From contig DATIKW010000026.1 of the NCBI GenBank assembly GCA_035477115.1, positions 1-37,451 of the forward strand: a stretch of 37,451 nucleotides of DNA, read 5' to 3'. Both the position numbers and the translations under genes were made by a program. The DNA comes from UBA995 sp035477115. GTDB lineage: Bacteria > Bacillota > Sulfobacillia > UBA995. Below the pieces are notes generated by a model. That model had not been told where the DNA came from. It searched no databases and saw nothing but the letters and a program-made list of their open reading frames with translations. Positions 7,706 to 16,309 of the stretch are shown in pieces (position 1 is the first letter of the stretch; the number at the start of each line of letters is the position of its first letter).

Positions 7706-8302
7706 ATGCGGGCGTTCGTGGCCGTGGAGGTTTCGGATGCGGTCAGGGCAGAGGTCGGGGAATGGAGCGCGGCCTTGCGGGCCGCCGGCGCGGATTACCG
7801 GTGGGTGGATCCCGCCAACTACCACCTGACGCTGAAGTTCCTGGGCGCCATCGATCCCGGCCGGATGCTGTCCCCGCTGCAGGCGGCACTAACGGAACTG
7901 GCAGCGGGAATGCCGCCGGTGGCCGTGACTTGCCAGGGGATCGGCTGCTTCCCCGGCTGGGGCAATCCGCGGGTGCTGTGGGTGGGGCTTGGCGACGGGC
8001 GTGCGGCTATGACGGCGCTGGCCTGCGCGGTGGACCGGGCCACGCTGCCGCTGGGTTTCGCGGAGTCCGCCAAAGACCCGACGCCGCACCTGACGCTGGC
8101 GCGGCAGCGGTCCCCATCCGGGTCTTCGCGACTGCTCGAGGCGGTCCGGCGGTTGGGCGACGATAGGGTCGCCGGCAGTTTCACCGCGGGAGAGATCTTG
8201 TTGATGGAGAGCCGTCTTTCGCCGGCCGGCCCGACCTACGGGGTGAAGGGCCGCTTCCGACTGGGGGCACCGGCACCCGACAGCTCACAGCGAAGCCGAT
8301 AG
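7706..8302 (+). CDS. thpR: RNA 2',3'-cyclic phosphodiesterase ThpR (2H family)
   Basis: A 198-residue 2H-phosphoesterase with both catalytic motifs: YHLTLKFLG in the N-terminal half and PHLTLAR in the C-terminal half. Family members open RNA 2',3'-cyclic phosphates and show 2'-5' RNA ligase activity in vitro. I chose ATG 7706 because family members begin close to MRAFVAVEV. GTG 7679 overlaps the cinA stop (GTGA) and is a plausible alternative that would add nine residues. It sits between cinA and recA, as in many clostridia. No membrane segment. Confidence 0.9.
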   Translation: MRAFVAVEVSDAVRAEVGEWSAALRAAGADYRWVDPANYHLTLKFLGAIDPGRMLSPLQAALTELAAGMPPVAVTCQGIGCFPGWGNPRVLWVGLGDGRAAMTALACAVDRATLPLGFAESAKDPTPHLTLARQRSPSGSSRLLEAVRRLGDDRVAGSFTAGEILLMESRLSPAGPTYGVKGRFRLGAPAPDSSQRSR

Positions 8303-8314
8303 AGGTGATAGGTT

Positions 8315-9391
8315 ATGGTCCCGGGATCGGCCAAGACGGTGGGAGGGGGCGGGCCTGCCATGGAGAAGCGGCGCGCGCTGGACCTGGCGCTGGCGCAGAT
8401 CGAGAAGCAGTTCGGCAAGGGTTCGATCATGCGTCTCGGCTCGGACGCGAACCGCCTGGCAGTGGAGGTGATCCCTACCGGATCTCTTGCGCTGGATGCG
8501 GCGCTGGGTTGCGGGGGGGTGCCGCGAGGCCGGGTGGTCGAGATCTTCGGGCCCGAGGGCTCGGGCAAGACCACCTTGGCCTTGCACATCCTCGCCGAGG
8601 CCCAGAAACGGGGCGGGGTGGCCGCTTTCATCGATGCGGAGCACGCGCTGGATCCGAGCTATGCCCGACGGCTCGGCGTGGACATCGACGACCTCTTGAT
8701 CGCCCAGCCCGACACCGGCGAGCAGGCACTGGAGATCGCCGAGGCGCTGGTGCGCAGTGCGGCGGTGGACGTCGTGGTGGTCGACTCGGTGGCCGCCCTG
8801 GTCCCCAGGGCGGAACTCGAGGGAGAGATGGGCGATGCCCACGTGGGACTGCAGGCCCGGCTCATGTCCCAGGCCCTCCGCAAGCTGGCGGGAGCCATCT
8901 CCAAATCCCGGACCACGGCCATCTTCCTCAATCAGATCCGCGAGAAGGTCGGGGTCATGTTCGGCAACCCCGAGATCACGCCGGGCGGCCGCGCCCTGAA
9001 GTTCTATGCCTCGGTGCGGCTGGACGTGCGCCGCGTCGAAACGTTGAAACAGGGCAACGAGACGGTAGGCGCCCGCACGCGAGTGAAGATCGTCAAGAAT
9101 AAGCTGGCCCCCCCTTTCCGGCAGGCGGAGTTCGATCTCATCTATGGCGAAGGCATCTCCCGGGAGGGCGGGCTGGTGGATGTAGCCACCGAACTCGGGA
9201 TCCTCGAGAAGAGCGGCACCTGGTATTCCTACCGTGAAACCCGGCTCGGTCAGGGCCGGGATAACGTCCGCGACTTCCTGCGACAGAATCCGGAGGTGGC
9301 GGCGGCGATCGAAGGGGTGGCCCGGGAACGGCTGAAGCTCGGCGGCGTCAAGGGGACGGCGGCGGCGGATGATGGGCCGAGCAATGAGTAG
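8315..9391 (+). CDS. recA: Recombinase RecA
   Basis: Complete RecA of 358 residues. With the ATG at 8315, Walker A GPEGSGKTT is at about residues 79-87; further hallmarks are FIDAEHALDP, the Walker B region VVVVDSVAALVPRAE, and FLNQIREKVGVMFGNPE with GGRALKFYAS. RecA filaments pair DNA strands in recombination and trigger LexA cleavage. ATG 8315 has GAGGTGA six bases away. The family usually begins nearer to MEKRRALDLALAQIEKQFG, so ATG 8360, preceded by GGGAGGGGG, is an alternative that removes a 15-residue Gly-rich lead. No intein. No SOS box is evident upstream and no recX follows. Confidence 0.97.
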   Translation: MVPGSAKTVGGGGPAMEKRRALDLALAQIEKQFGKGSIMRLGSDANRLAVEVIPTGSLALDAALGCGGVPRGRVVEIFGPEGSGKTTLALHILAEAQKRGGVAAFIDAEHALDPSYARRLGVDIDDLLIAQPDTGEQALEIAEALVRSAAVDVVVVDSVAALVPRAELEGEMGDAHVGLQARLMSQALRKLAGAISKSRTTAIFLNQIREKVGVMFGNPEITPGGRALKFYASVRLDVRRVETLKQGNETVGARTRVKIVKNKLAPPFRQAEFDLIYGEGISREGGLVDVATELGILEKSGTWYSYRETRLGQGRDNVRDFLRQNPEVAAAIEGVARERLKLGGVKGTAAADDGPSNE

Positions 9392-9806
9392 TGCGGACGA
9401 CCTCAATTTCCAGGAACTCGATGACCAGGATCGAGAACTGATGGCGCTGGCCTCGGCGGCGATCCGCCAGGCCTGGCGAACCGATCGCCATTCGGTGGGA
9501 GCGGCGGTCTTGGCCGGATCGGGCAAGGTGTACACGGGCGTAAACGTGGAGTCATGCGCCTACGGCCCCTGTGCGGAACCGGTAGCCGTCGGGGCTGCAG
9601 CCGCGCACGGGGAGAGGGAGTTCCTTCGCATCGTCGCCGTGCGCGGCGGCGAGGGCAGTCCGTCGGTCCTCGCTCCCTGCGGCAACTGCCGCCAACTCCT
9701 GGCCGACTATGCTCCGGAGGCTGCGGTGGTCCTGGAGGTAGGCGGCCGGCTGCTCAAGGTCAGGGCCGGGGACCTGTTGCCGCTGGCTTACCGCTACTTT
9801 CGATGA
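9369..9806 (+). CDS. Cytidine deaminase family protein
   Basis: A 145-residue zinc-dependent deaminase. Zinc and proton-shuttle residues are visible in CAEPVAVGAA (Cys and Glu) and PCGNCRQLL (two Cys); GVNVESCAYGPC matches the substrate-binding loop of cytidine and blasticidin-S deaminases. It likely salvages cytidine or deoxycytidine to uridine forms in the cytoplasm. It overlaps the 3' end of recA; ATG 9369, 9372 and 9384 are all possible, and 9384 would give the smallest overlap (8 bases). No partner gene for pyrimidine salvage is nearby, so its link to recA seems positional. Confidence 0.87.
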   Translation: MMGRAMSSADDLNFQELDDQDRELMALASAAIRQAWRTDRHSVGAAVLAGSGKVYTGVNVESCAYGPCAEPVAVGAAAAHGEREFLRIVAVRGGEGSPSVLAPCGNCRQLLADYAPEAAVVLEVGGRLLKVRAGDLLPLAYRYFR

Positions 9807-9829
9807 AGCTGGGGCCATTCGGTTCCGGT

Positions 9830-9843
9830 CCTGCCCGGGCAGG
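9830..9843. repeat. Perfect 14-bp palindrome before the redox operon
   Basis: CCTGCCCGGGCAGG lies in the 128-base gap between the deaminase and the DUF917 gene. There is no T-run after it, so it is not a classical terminator. It could be a regulator site for the downstream operon, or chance in GC-rich DNA. No clear sigma-A promoter is visible in the gap. Confidence 0.3.
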
Positions 9844-9934
9844 TCGATTGCATGCCACGTCCCGTCTAGCGAGACGCGATTCCCGCCGCGCGGTATGCGG
9901 GAGGGAGGATGGGGGCTGAAGCGGGCGAAATGAA

Positions 9935-11137
9935 ATGGCATCACGCCAGGCGAAACGGGGTGGGGTGATCGTGGCCGGTCGCCGGGTCGCGATTGATGAT
10001 ATCGAGCCCCTGCTTGAAGGGCTGGCCATCATGGGCACGGGAGGAGGAGGGAACCCGGAGTGGGGCCGGGCCATCCTCGCCAATGACCTGGCTCGCGGCC
10101 GGGAGCTTTGGCTGGTGTCTCCCGGAGACATCCCCGATGATGCGCTGGTGGTGAGCGGCGGGTTGATGGGCTCGGTGAAGACCCTGGAGGGCATGTCCAT
10201 CGAGGACCTCGTCGCCCGCTGGGAGACCCGATTTGAGCTGCTCGTGGCCACCTCGCTCATGGAGGACTACCTGGGGCGGAAGGTCGAGTACGTAGTGCCT
10301 TTCGAGGCAGGAGGACTCAACACCCCTGCCATCATGTCCCTGGCCGCGAGGCTGGGGATAAAGACCGTGGACGGCGACGGACTGGGACGATCGGCGCCGG
10401 AGACGCACATGTCCAGTTTCCTGGGACACGGGATAAGCTTGACTCCCATGTCCCTGGTCGACACCCACGGCAACGCCATCGTGGTGACCGATCAAGTCGC
10501 TCCGACCTTCGCCGATGAGATCGGCCGCTGGATGGTGACGCGAGGCGGCGGCATGGGAGCTAACAATCACTACCCTATGACCGGCAAACAGCTGAAGGCC
10601 TCGGTGATCCCCGACACGAGCAGCCTGGCGCTCGCCCTGGGACGGACGATCATGGCTGCCAGGCAGTCGGGTCGGGATCCGCGGCGGGCCGCGATGGCTG
10701 CCCTGGGTGGCGTGGACCTGTTCCAGGGCAAAGTGACCTCGTTGCGGGGTGAAGACCGGGGCGGCTTCTACATCACGGAAGTGGTGCTGGCCGGTGACGG
10801 TCCTCACGCCGGGCGCGAGGCGCGCATGGTAATCAAGAATGAGACGATGGTCCTGTGGATTGACGGGCGGCTGCGGGCCGTATTCCCCGACCTGGTCTGC
10901 ATGCTCGACCCGGCGACGGGGGCGGGGATCATGAGCGTCGATCTCGCGGTGGGCAAGGGGGTCGCGTTGCTCGGGACGGCGTGCCACGCCCGGTTGCGCC
11001 ACGCGGCGACCACGCCCGCGGGCAGGAGCGCCTTCGGCGGGGCCAGGTACGGCCACCCGTACCTCGCCTATGCTCCCATCGAACAGCTGGGACCTGAGAG
11101 CGGCGGATCTCCGAGGAGTGGCGATGCGCATGCATGA
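9935..11137 (+). CDS. DUF917 protein (S-methyl thiohydantoin desulfurase-like)
   Basis: A protein of about 400 residues with the DUF917 signature: a glycine-rich loop GTGGGGNPEWGR near residue 33, then FEAGGLNTPAIMSLAARLGI and VDGDGLGRSAPETHM. One characterised branch of the family removes sulfur from S-methyl-thiohydantoins; most members are unassigned and sit beside hydantoinase or purine-catabolic genes. ATG 9935 lacks a good ribosome site; GTG 9965 or 9971 would give starts closer to the family (VAGRRVAIDDIEPLLEG). The 3' end overlaps the next gene by 14 bases. It opens the redox operon. Family is confident, reaction is not. Confidence 0.85.
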   Translation: MASRQAKRGGVIVAGRRVAIDDIEPLLEGLAIMGTGGGGNPEWGRAILANDLARGRELWLVSPGDIPDDALVVSGGLMGSVKTLEGMSIEDLVARWETRFELLVATSLMEDYLGRKVEYVVPFEAGGLNTPAIMSLAARLGIKTVDGDGLGRSAPETHMSSFLGHGISLTPMSLVDTHGNAIVVTDQVAPTFADEIGRWMVTRGGGMGANNHYPMTGKQLKASVIPDTSSLALALGRTIMAARQSGRDPRRAAMAALGGVDLFQGKVTSLRGEDRGGFYITEVVLAGDGPHAGREARMVIKNETMVLWIDGRLRAVFPDLVCMLDPATGAGIMSVDLAVGKGVALLGTACHARLRHAATTPAGRSAFGGARYGHPYLAYAPIEQLGPESGGSPRSGDAHA

Positions 11138-11879
11138 AGTCAAGGTGCTCGGGATTTGCGGCAGCCCTCGTGCCGGCAACAGCTTGTTCCTGTTGGGCGA
11201 GGCGCTTACCAGCGCCGAGATGGTGCCCGGGATCGCGAAGGGAAGCCGTTCTCTGTCCGTACGGGGGAAGAAGATAGCCCCCTGCATCGCCTGCGGCCGG
11301 TGCTATGAACGGGGCGACTGCTGCTTTGACGACGACTTCCCGGCCATTCGGGATGCATGGCTGGAGGCGGATGCGATCATCTACTCCGTGCCCGTGTATC
11401 ACATGAGCATTCCCGGCCAGCTCAAGTGCTTCATCGATCGCCTCGGGAACAGCCTTTTCGGCAAGTACCGGGGGCTGTTCACCGAAGATAAGCTCCCCAA
11501 GTTCCTCAAAGCCATCGGCAGCATAGCCCAGGGCGTGCATCTTCACTCCGGTCAGGAGCATGCCGTCACCGACCTGATCAACCACGCGATGGTGATGGGT
11601 TGCGTACCCGTCGCCGGCGACCTCTGGCAGTCGTATATCGGCGGAGCAGGTTGGACGTCCAATGACGGGGAGGGCACGGCGCTGGAGCGGCAGTGCGCGA
11701 ACCGGCTTCCCGATGCCCTGGCGGCCCTCGCGTCCGCAAGGTCGGTCGGCAAGCGTACGGCTGAGATGGCGCTGCTGCTCAGAGCAGGCGCGGAAGGGCT
11801 TGAGCGCTCGGCGGGCGGCGACCCCATTTATCGGGCGTTCTTGGCCGCACCGCCCTCGTCTGCCGGGAGCGGCCACTGA
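11124..11879 (+). CDS. Iron-sulfur flavoprotein (NADPH-dependent FMN reductase fold)
   Basis: A 251-residue flavodoxin-like protein: GICGSPRAGNS is the FMN phosphate loop and VPVYHMSIPGQLKCFIDR the second flavin loop. Between them is a compact cysteine set CIACGRCYERGDCC (C-x2-C-x2-C-x5-C), which matches the 4Fe-4S motif of the iron-sulfur flavoprotein family known from anaerobes. It would pass electrons between ferredoxin and FMN in the cytoplasm. Start ATG 11124 has GAGGAG five bases away. It lies inside the AOR operon, so it is probably an auxiliary electron carrier for it. C-terminal 60 residues are not typical and unassigned. Confidence 0.83.
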   Translation: MRMHEVKVLGICGSPRAGNSLFLLGEALTSAEMVPGIAKGSRSLSVRGKKIAPCIACGRCYERGDCCFDDDFPAIRDAWLEADAIIYSVPVYHMSIPGQLKCFIDRLGNSLFGKYRGLFTEDKLPKFLKAIGSIAQGVHLHSGQEHAVTDLINHAMVMGCVPVAGDLWQSYIGGAGWTSNDGEGTALERQCANRLPDALAALASARSVGKRTAEMALLLRAGAEGLERSAGGDPIYRAFLAAPPSSAGSGH

Positions 11880-11896
11880 GAGGAGTCCGGCGAAGC

Positions 11897-12406
11897 GTGC
11901 CTGCCCTGGGAGTGAACGAGCCCGCCTGCACCCTGTGCGGCCGCTGCTTGGTAGCGTGTGCGGCCGGGCGAGCCGTCCTCACCGGCGCACTCGACCCTGC
12001 CTGGCTGGAGCAGTCGTTACTACGAGTGGACGGCCCGGCGCCGCCGGCCCATATCCGCCTGTGCCGGCATTGCCTGACGGCACCGTGCGTCGACGCGTGC
12101 GTGGCGCGGGCCCTCAGGCGGGATGCTGCCGGAGATGCCGTGAGCCTCGACTCGTCGCGCTGCGTGGGGTGCTATAGCTGCGTGATGGAGTGTCCGTTCA
12201 GCGCCCCGCTGGCGCGGGCGGTGAGCGGCAACGCGGGAAGGGGTACGGTCATCGCCAAGTGTGACGGTTGCGCGCAGCTCCCGGAACCCCTCTGTGCCGC
12301 CGTTTGCCCGACCGGGGCGATCCGGGCTGCCGGCGACGCCCGATCGGCTTCCTCCCGCGCCCGGCGGCGAAGGGCAGTCGGGCTCGGCCTGGCGGGGCAC
12401 AGGTGA
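11897..12406 (+). CDS. Four-cluster ferredoxin subunit (AorA/HycB-like), copy 1
   Basis: A 169-residue polyferredoxin starting at GTG 11897. Sixteen cysteines fall into four sets: 11/14/17/21, 56/59/64/68, 89/92/95/99 and 122/125/133/137, enough for four 4Fe-4S clusters. The layout is that of HycB/DmsB-type electron-transfer subunits. The set-2 and set-3 cysteines occupy exactly the same residue numbers as in the paralogue at 13619. It ends in an Arg/Ala-rich tail. Position before the FAD oxidoreductase suggests it wires AOR or the flavoprotein to NAD(P). No twin-arginine signal is seen, so it should be cytoplasmic. Confidence 0.88.
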   Translation: MPALGVNEPACTLCGRCLVACAAGRAVLTGALDPAWLEQSLLRVDGPAPPAHIRLCRHCLTAPCVDACVARALRRDAAGDAVSLDSSRCVGCYSCVMECPFSAPLARAVSGNAGRGTVIAKCDGCAQLPEPLCAAVCPTGAIRAAGDARSASSRARRRRAVGLGLAGHR

Positions 12407-12413
12407 GGGGAAA

Positions 12414-13622
12414 GTGACCAGGTACCTGATTGTCGGGCTGAACGTGGCGGGAATCGCCGCCATGAAGGCGATCCGCGAACTTGACCGGGCGGGTCGGATC
12501 GTGGCGGTCTCCGGCGAGTCTCATCTCCCATACTCCCGGGTGCTGTTGCCCCGCTACCTGGCCGGCGGAGCGGTGCGGGAGGAGATGTCGCTCGAGCCGG
12601 CTGACTTCTACCGGGCGGAAGGCACCCGCGTGATCTGGGGCCGTCGGGTGGTGGCGCTAGATCATGAACGACGCGAAGCGGCCCTCGATGACGGCACGAC
12701 GATCGACTTCGATCGCGCGCTCATCGCCGCCGGCGGCAGTCCAATCATCCCCGGGCACTTGGCCGGGCCGGGAGTGACCGGGCTGCGCACCTTGGAGGAC
12801 GCCGTCCTGATCCGCGAGCGGGCATCGGCGGGGACTCGGGTGTGTATCGGCGGCGCCGGGCCGGTAGGAGTAAAGACGGCCTGCGCCCTGGCAGAGCTGG
12901 GGGTGCGGCCGGCGTTGATCGTCGCCTCCGGTCGGATCCTGTCCCAGATCGCCGACCCTGAGGCGGCATCCCTCGCCCAGCGCCGGCTGGAACTGCATGG
13001 CGTGGAAGTGCGCCTCGGCACGGATATAAGCCGCGCACTGCGGGGGCGCGCCGGTCTGGAAGCGCTGCAACTCAGCGATGGGACGGCCGTCCCTTGCGGA
13101 CTGCTGGTGCTGTGCAAGGGAGTGACGCCCAATGTCGCCGGGATGCCTTCCGCCGTCCATGGCCGGTCCGGCATCGCGGTGGACGGGATGATGGCTACCC
13201 GCATGTCCGGGCTGTATGCGGCCGGCGACGCCGCCGAGACTCGGGACCTGATCGACGGCCAGACGAAGGTCACGGCCATATTCCCCAACGCGGCAGCCCA
13301 GGGCCGGATTGCCGGGAAGAACATGGCGGGCGCGACCGCCGTCTTCGATGGGTCGCTGCCGCGCAACGCCCTGGACCTTCTCGGGTTGCCCCTGATATCC
13401 ATCGGCCTGGTGGCGGCCGGCCTTGACGCCCGGCACGCCGTCCGGGCCACGCGCACCGCCGGATCCTACCGGAAGCTCGTATATCGCGATGGGCTGCTGG
13501 TCGGCGCCTTGCTGGTGGGCGAGGTCATGGATGCCGGGGTGCTTCAGGCGCGCATCCGGCGCAATCTGGCCGGCTCGCCGGGACTCCGAGAACCCGGGCA
13601 ACTCATGGGGGAGGCGGGATGA
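12414..13622 (+). CDS. NAD(P)/FAD-dependent oxidoreductase (AorC-like)
   Basis: A 402-residue two-Rossmann protein. The N-terminus YLIVGLNVAGIAAMKAI is an atypical FAD dinucleotide loop (GLNVAG where GxGxxG is usual). A second loop CIGGAGPVGVKTACALAE binds NAD(P), and GLYAAGDAAE is the C-terminal FAD motif. This is the rubredoxin-reductase/nitrite-reductase-like family. Start GTG 12414 has AGGTGAGGGG close upstream; the open frame extending further upstream is the shadow of the ferredoxin gene. The stop overlaps the next ATG. In AorABC-type complexes an FAD subunit like this exchanges electrons with NAD; that role here is inferred from context. Confidence 0.88.
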   Translation: MTRYLIVGLNVAGIAAMKAIRELDRAGRIVAVSGESHLPYSRVLLPRYLAGGAVREEMSLEPADFYRAEGTRVIWGRRVVALDHERREAALDDGTTIDFDRALIAAGGSPIIPGHLAGPGVTGLRTLEDAVLIRERASAGTRVCIGGAGPVGVKTACALAELGVRPALIVASGRILSQIADPEAASLAQRRLELHGVEVRLGTDISRALRGRAGLEALQLSDGTAVPCGLLVLCKGVTPNVAGMPSAVHGRSGIAVDGMMATRMSGLYAAGDAAETRDLIDGQTKVTAIFPNAAAQGRIAGKNMAGATAVFDGSLPRNALDLLGLPLISIGLVAAGLDARHAVRATRTAGSYRKLVYRDGLLVGALLVGEVMDAGVLQARIRRNLAGSPGLREPGQLMGEAG

Positions 13623-14116
13623 ACTTGGAGCAAAGATTCGTGAACGTGGATGCCAAACTCTGCACGGGTTGTGCCATGTGCGAACTCGCGTGCTCTTATC
13701 ACCACGAGGGTTGCTACTCGCCGCGGCTGTCCCGGGTCCGGTTGGTACGGTTCGAGGACCGCGGGTTCAGCGTCCCGGCGACCTGTGCCTACTGCGAGCG
13801 GCCGATCTGCGAGGAGGCATGTCCCACCGCGGCCTTCGCCCACGACCCGGCGACGGGGGCCGCGCGGGTCCACGAGGCGCGGTGCATCGGCTGCAAGGAG
13901 TGCGTGAACGCCTGTCCGCTGGGAGTCATCGACCTGCATCCGGTACATGGCACTCCCATGCGCTGCGACCTGTGCGATGGCGATCCGGCTTGCGTCAAGC
14001 TATGCCCGACGGGAGCGCTCGCCCTGCAGCTCGTGAGCGATGCCGTCCGGGACAAGCGGCGGGCGGTCCAGACGGCCAGAATCCGCCTGGCGGAAGCGGG
14101 GGGGTTGGAGAGTTGA
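13619..14116 (+). CDS. Four-cluster ferredoxin subunit (AorA-like), copy 2
   Basis: A 165-residue polyferredoxin immediately upstream of the AOR catalytic gene. Its sixteen cluster cysteines are 15/18/21/25, 56/59/64/68, 89/92/95/99 and 116/119/125/129, plus a lone Cys32. The size, cluster number and position match the AorA electron-transfer subunit of Aromatoleum-type AOR, which stacks into filaments decorated with AOR; whether this one does so cannot be read from sequence. Its ATG overlaps the oxidoreductase stop (ATGA) and its TGA overlaps the AOR TTG start, so all three are coupled. Confidence 0.9.
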   Translation: MNLEQRFVNVDAKLCTGCAMCELACSYHHEGCYSPRLSRVRLVRFEDRGFSVPATCAYCERPICEEACPTAAFAHDPATGAARVHEARCIGCKECVNACPLGVIDLHPVHGTPMRCDLCDGDPACVKLCPTGALALQLVSDAVRDKRRAVQTARIRLAEAGGLES

Positions 14117-16041
14117 AGCCGACGGGAGGCCATATCCTCCACGTAGACCTGAGCACGGGACGCAACTGGACCGAGCCGGTCAGCGAGGCGCACACCGCGG
14201 CGTTCACCGGCGGACGGGGGGTGGGCGCCGCCCTCCTCTGGCATGGGACCGGACCGGGAGTCCAGCCTCTTGGCCCCGACAATCTGCTGATCTTCGGCCC
14301 CGGCCTGCTCACGGGGACGGCGGCTCCCTGTTCCGGGCGGACCACCGTCACCGCCATGAGCCCTGCGACCGGTCTCTACGTCAAGACCAGCGGGGGCGGC
14401 CACTTCGGAGCCCAGCTCAAGTACGCCGGCTACAGCCATCTGGTCGTGCACGGCCAGGCCGACCAGCCCGCGTATATCTGGATCGATGACGGCAAGGTGG
14501 AAGTGCGCGACGCCGCCCGTTTCTGGGCCATGGACGGGAGGACGGCTGACGCCGCCATCAAGCACGCCATCGGCGATGAGGATATCCAGGTGGCGCTGAT
14601 CGGCCCCGGCGGCGAGAACCTGGTGGCGTTCGCCGCGGTGATGTTCTCGGTACACCATGCCGCCGCCCGGGGCGGAGCCGGGGCGGTGATGGGGTCCAAA
14701 CGGCTCAAGGCGGTCGCCGTCCGCGGTACGGGGGCCATCGCCGCCGCGAACCCTTCGCGTTTCCACGACCTCGCGGCAAGGGCCCGCGAGGCCTTGCAGT
14801 CCGAGTCCGGTTACGCCGGACTGGCCAAGTACGGCACCTCGGGCACGCTCAATGCGCTCAACGAGCAGCGCATCCTGCCCTCATATAACTTCCAGCGGGG
14901 GACGGTCCGCGACGGCTATCCGCTGACCGGTGAAGCCCTGGTCCAGGAGGGATATCTGAAGGGGCGCGTTGCCTGTTTCGGCTGCATCATCGGGTGCCAC
15001 CGCCGCACGGCGGTAGAGCGGGGCCGCTTCGCCGGGACCGAGACGTGCGGCCCGGAGTACGAGACGATGAGCGCGCTGGGGAGCGGTTGCGGGCTGCTGG
15101 ACACCGGCGCGGTGCTGAAGGCCAACGATCTGTGCAACATATACGGCCTCGACACGATATCTGCCGGCGGCGTGCTCCAGTGGGCGATGGAGTGCCGGGA
15201 GAAGGGGTTGCTCACCGCCGGCGATCTCGACGGCGTTGATCTGCGCTGGGGCAACGCCGAGGCGATGAACGCCATGATCCGCAAGATCGCCTTCCGGGAG
15301 GGTTTCGGCAGCGTGCTGGCCGACGGCGTGCGGCGGGCGGCGGAGCAGGTCGGCGGCGACAGCTACCGGTGGGCGGTGCAGGCCAAGGGCCTTGAGCAGT
15401 CGCGGGTCGACACCCGCTCGGCGAAGGCCTATGCGCTGGCTTTCGCCGTCAACCCGCGCGGCCCCGACCACCTGCACACCGAGACCTTCGCCGAATTCGG
15501 GATGAGCCCGGAGTCGCGCGCGCTCATCCGGGAGATCACCGGCGACGAGGAGTTAGCCGTGCCCTATCTCACCGACAAGCGGGCCGAGATCGTGCGCTGG
15601 CATGAGGATTGCTATGCGCTGACCGAAGCCCTGGGCTTCTGCGTATTCACCACGACGGCGCTGTACGGGATCACCCCGCGACTGATGGCCGACATGTTCT
15701 CGGCCTTCACGGGCCTCGAGGCGACGGCCGACGATCTCATGCTCGTCGGCCGGCGTGCAGTGACGCTCGAGAAATGCATCAACGTCCGCCGGGGAGCGGA
15801 CCGGAAGGCGGATACGCTTCCCTGGCGGATGATGAACGAGGCGTCGCCGGACCGCCCGGAAGCCATCAACGGGCGAGAGGAACTCGACCGGATGCTGGAC
15901 GAGTATTACCGGCTTCACGGCTGGGACCCCGCCACCAGTTGGCCCACCCGTCCGTGCCTGGAGGCGCTCGGCCTCGAGGCGGTCGCCGCCGAGTTGGAGA
16001 GGGCGGGGAAGATCGGCGGCAGCGGGGGGCGGCAGTCGTGA
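14113..16041 (+). CDS. Aldehyde ferredoxin oxidoreductase, tungsten/molybdenum type (AorB-like)
   Basis: A 642-residue member of the AOR family, which oxidises aldehydes to acids with a tungsto- (or molybdo-)bispterin and one 4Fe-4S cluster. Visible landmarks: GGHILHVDLSTGRNWTE at the start, KTSGGGHFGAQLKYAGYS, the pterin-binding RGGAGAVMGSKRLKAVAV, cluster ligands CFGCIIGC (C-x2-C-x3-C), ETCGPEYETMSALGSGCG, and the last cluster Cys probably in EALGFCVFTT. Start TTG 14113 overlaps the ferredoxin stop; an open frame far upstream is a shadow. Length is at the upper end of the usual 600-620. Electrons would go to the two polyferredoxins and the FAD subunit. Substrate unknown. Confidence 0.93.
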   Translation: MKPTGGHILHVDLSTGRNWTEPVSEAHTAAFTGGRGVGAALLWHGTGPGVQPLGPDNLLIFGPGLLTGTAAPCSGRTTVTAMSPATGLYVKTSGGGHFGAQLKYAGYSHLVVHGQADQPAYIWIDDGKVEVRDAARFWAMDGRTADAAIKHAIGDEDIQVALIGPGGENLVAFAAVMFSVHHAAARGGAGAVMGSKRLKAVAVRGTGAIAAANPSRFHDLAARAREALQSESGYAGLAKYGTSGTLNALNEQRILPSYNFQRGTVRDGYPLTGEALVQEGYLKGRVACFGCIIGCHRRTAVERGRFAGTETCGPEYETMSALGSGCGLLDTGAVLKANDLCNIYGLDTISAGGVLQWAMECREKGLLTAGDLDGVDLRWGNAEAMNAMIRKIAFREGFGSVLADGVRRAAEQVGGDSYRWAVQAKGLEQSRVDTRSAKAYALAFAVNPRGPDHLHTETFAEFGMSPESRALIREITGDEELAVPYLTDKRAEIVRWHEDCYALTEALGFCVFTTTALYGITPRLMADMFSAFTGLEATADDLMLVGRRAVTLEKCINVRRGADRKADTLPWRMMNEASPDRPEAINGREELDRMLDEYYRLHGWDPATSWPTRPCLEALGLEAVAAELERAGKIGGSGGRQS

Positions 16042-16292
16042 TCCGGGTTCGCATTCGGACAGGCGGAGGACTGGCGCGGGGGCGGCTTTGCCCCGAGGTC
16101 CTCGAATTGCCCGACGGGGCGTCGCTACGGGACGCCTTGGAGAAGCTGGCCCGCGATCAGGGGCTGGCGGTCTCCGGTAAGGTGACGCTGGTGGCGGTGA
16201 ACGGCCGTCGGGTGGGGGCGGAGCGCCATGCCGGCCACCTGCTGGCCGACGGCGATGTGGTTTCGGTAGTCAATGCGGTCGCGGGCGGCTGA
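16038..16292 (+). CDS. MoaD/ThiS-like sulfur carrier for the pterin cofactor (AorD-like)
   Basis: An 84-residue ubiquitin-like protein ending in Gly-Gly (VVNAVAGG), the site that is adenylated and turned into a thiocarboxylate in MoaD/ThiS. LVAVNGRRV and LADGDVVSVVNAVAGG are family signatures. The GTG overlaps the AOR stop (GTGA). A dedicated MoaD next to AOR is typical and suggests sulfur supply for the tungsto/molybdo-pterin. The other cofactor genes (moaA, moaC, moeA and so on) are not in the window. Confidence 0.9.
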   Translation: MIRVRIRTGGGLARGRLCPEVLELPDGASLRDALEKLARDQGLAVSGKVTLVAVNGRRVGAERHAGHLLADGDVVSVVNAVAGG

Positions 16293-16309
16293 ACGGGGGA
16301 GGATCTGCT

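Noticed and set aside
12261..12413. Upstream extension of the FAD oxidoreductase frame
   Set aside because: It overlaps the end of the ferredoxin gene, is Pro/Arg-rich and precedes the conserved FAD loop; GTG 12414 has a ribosome site.
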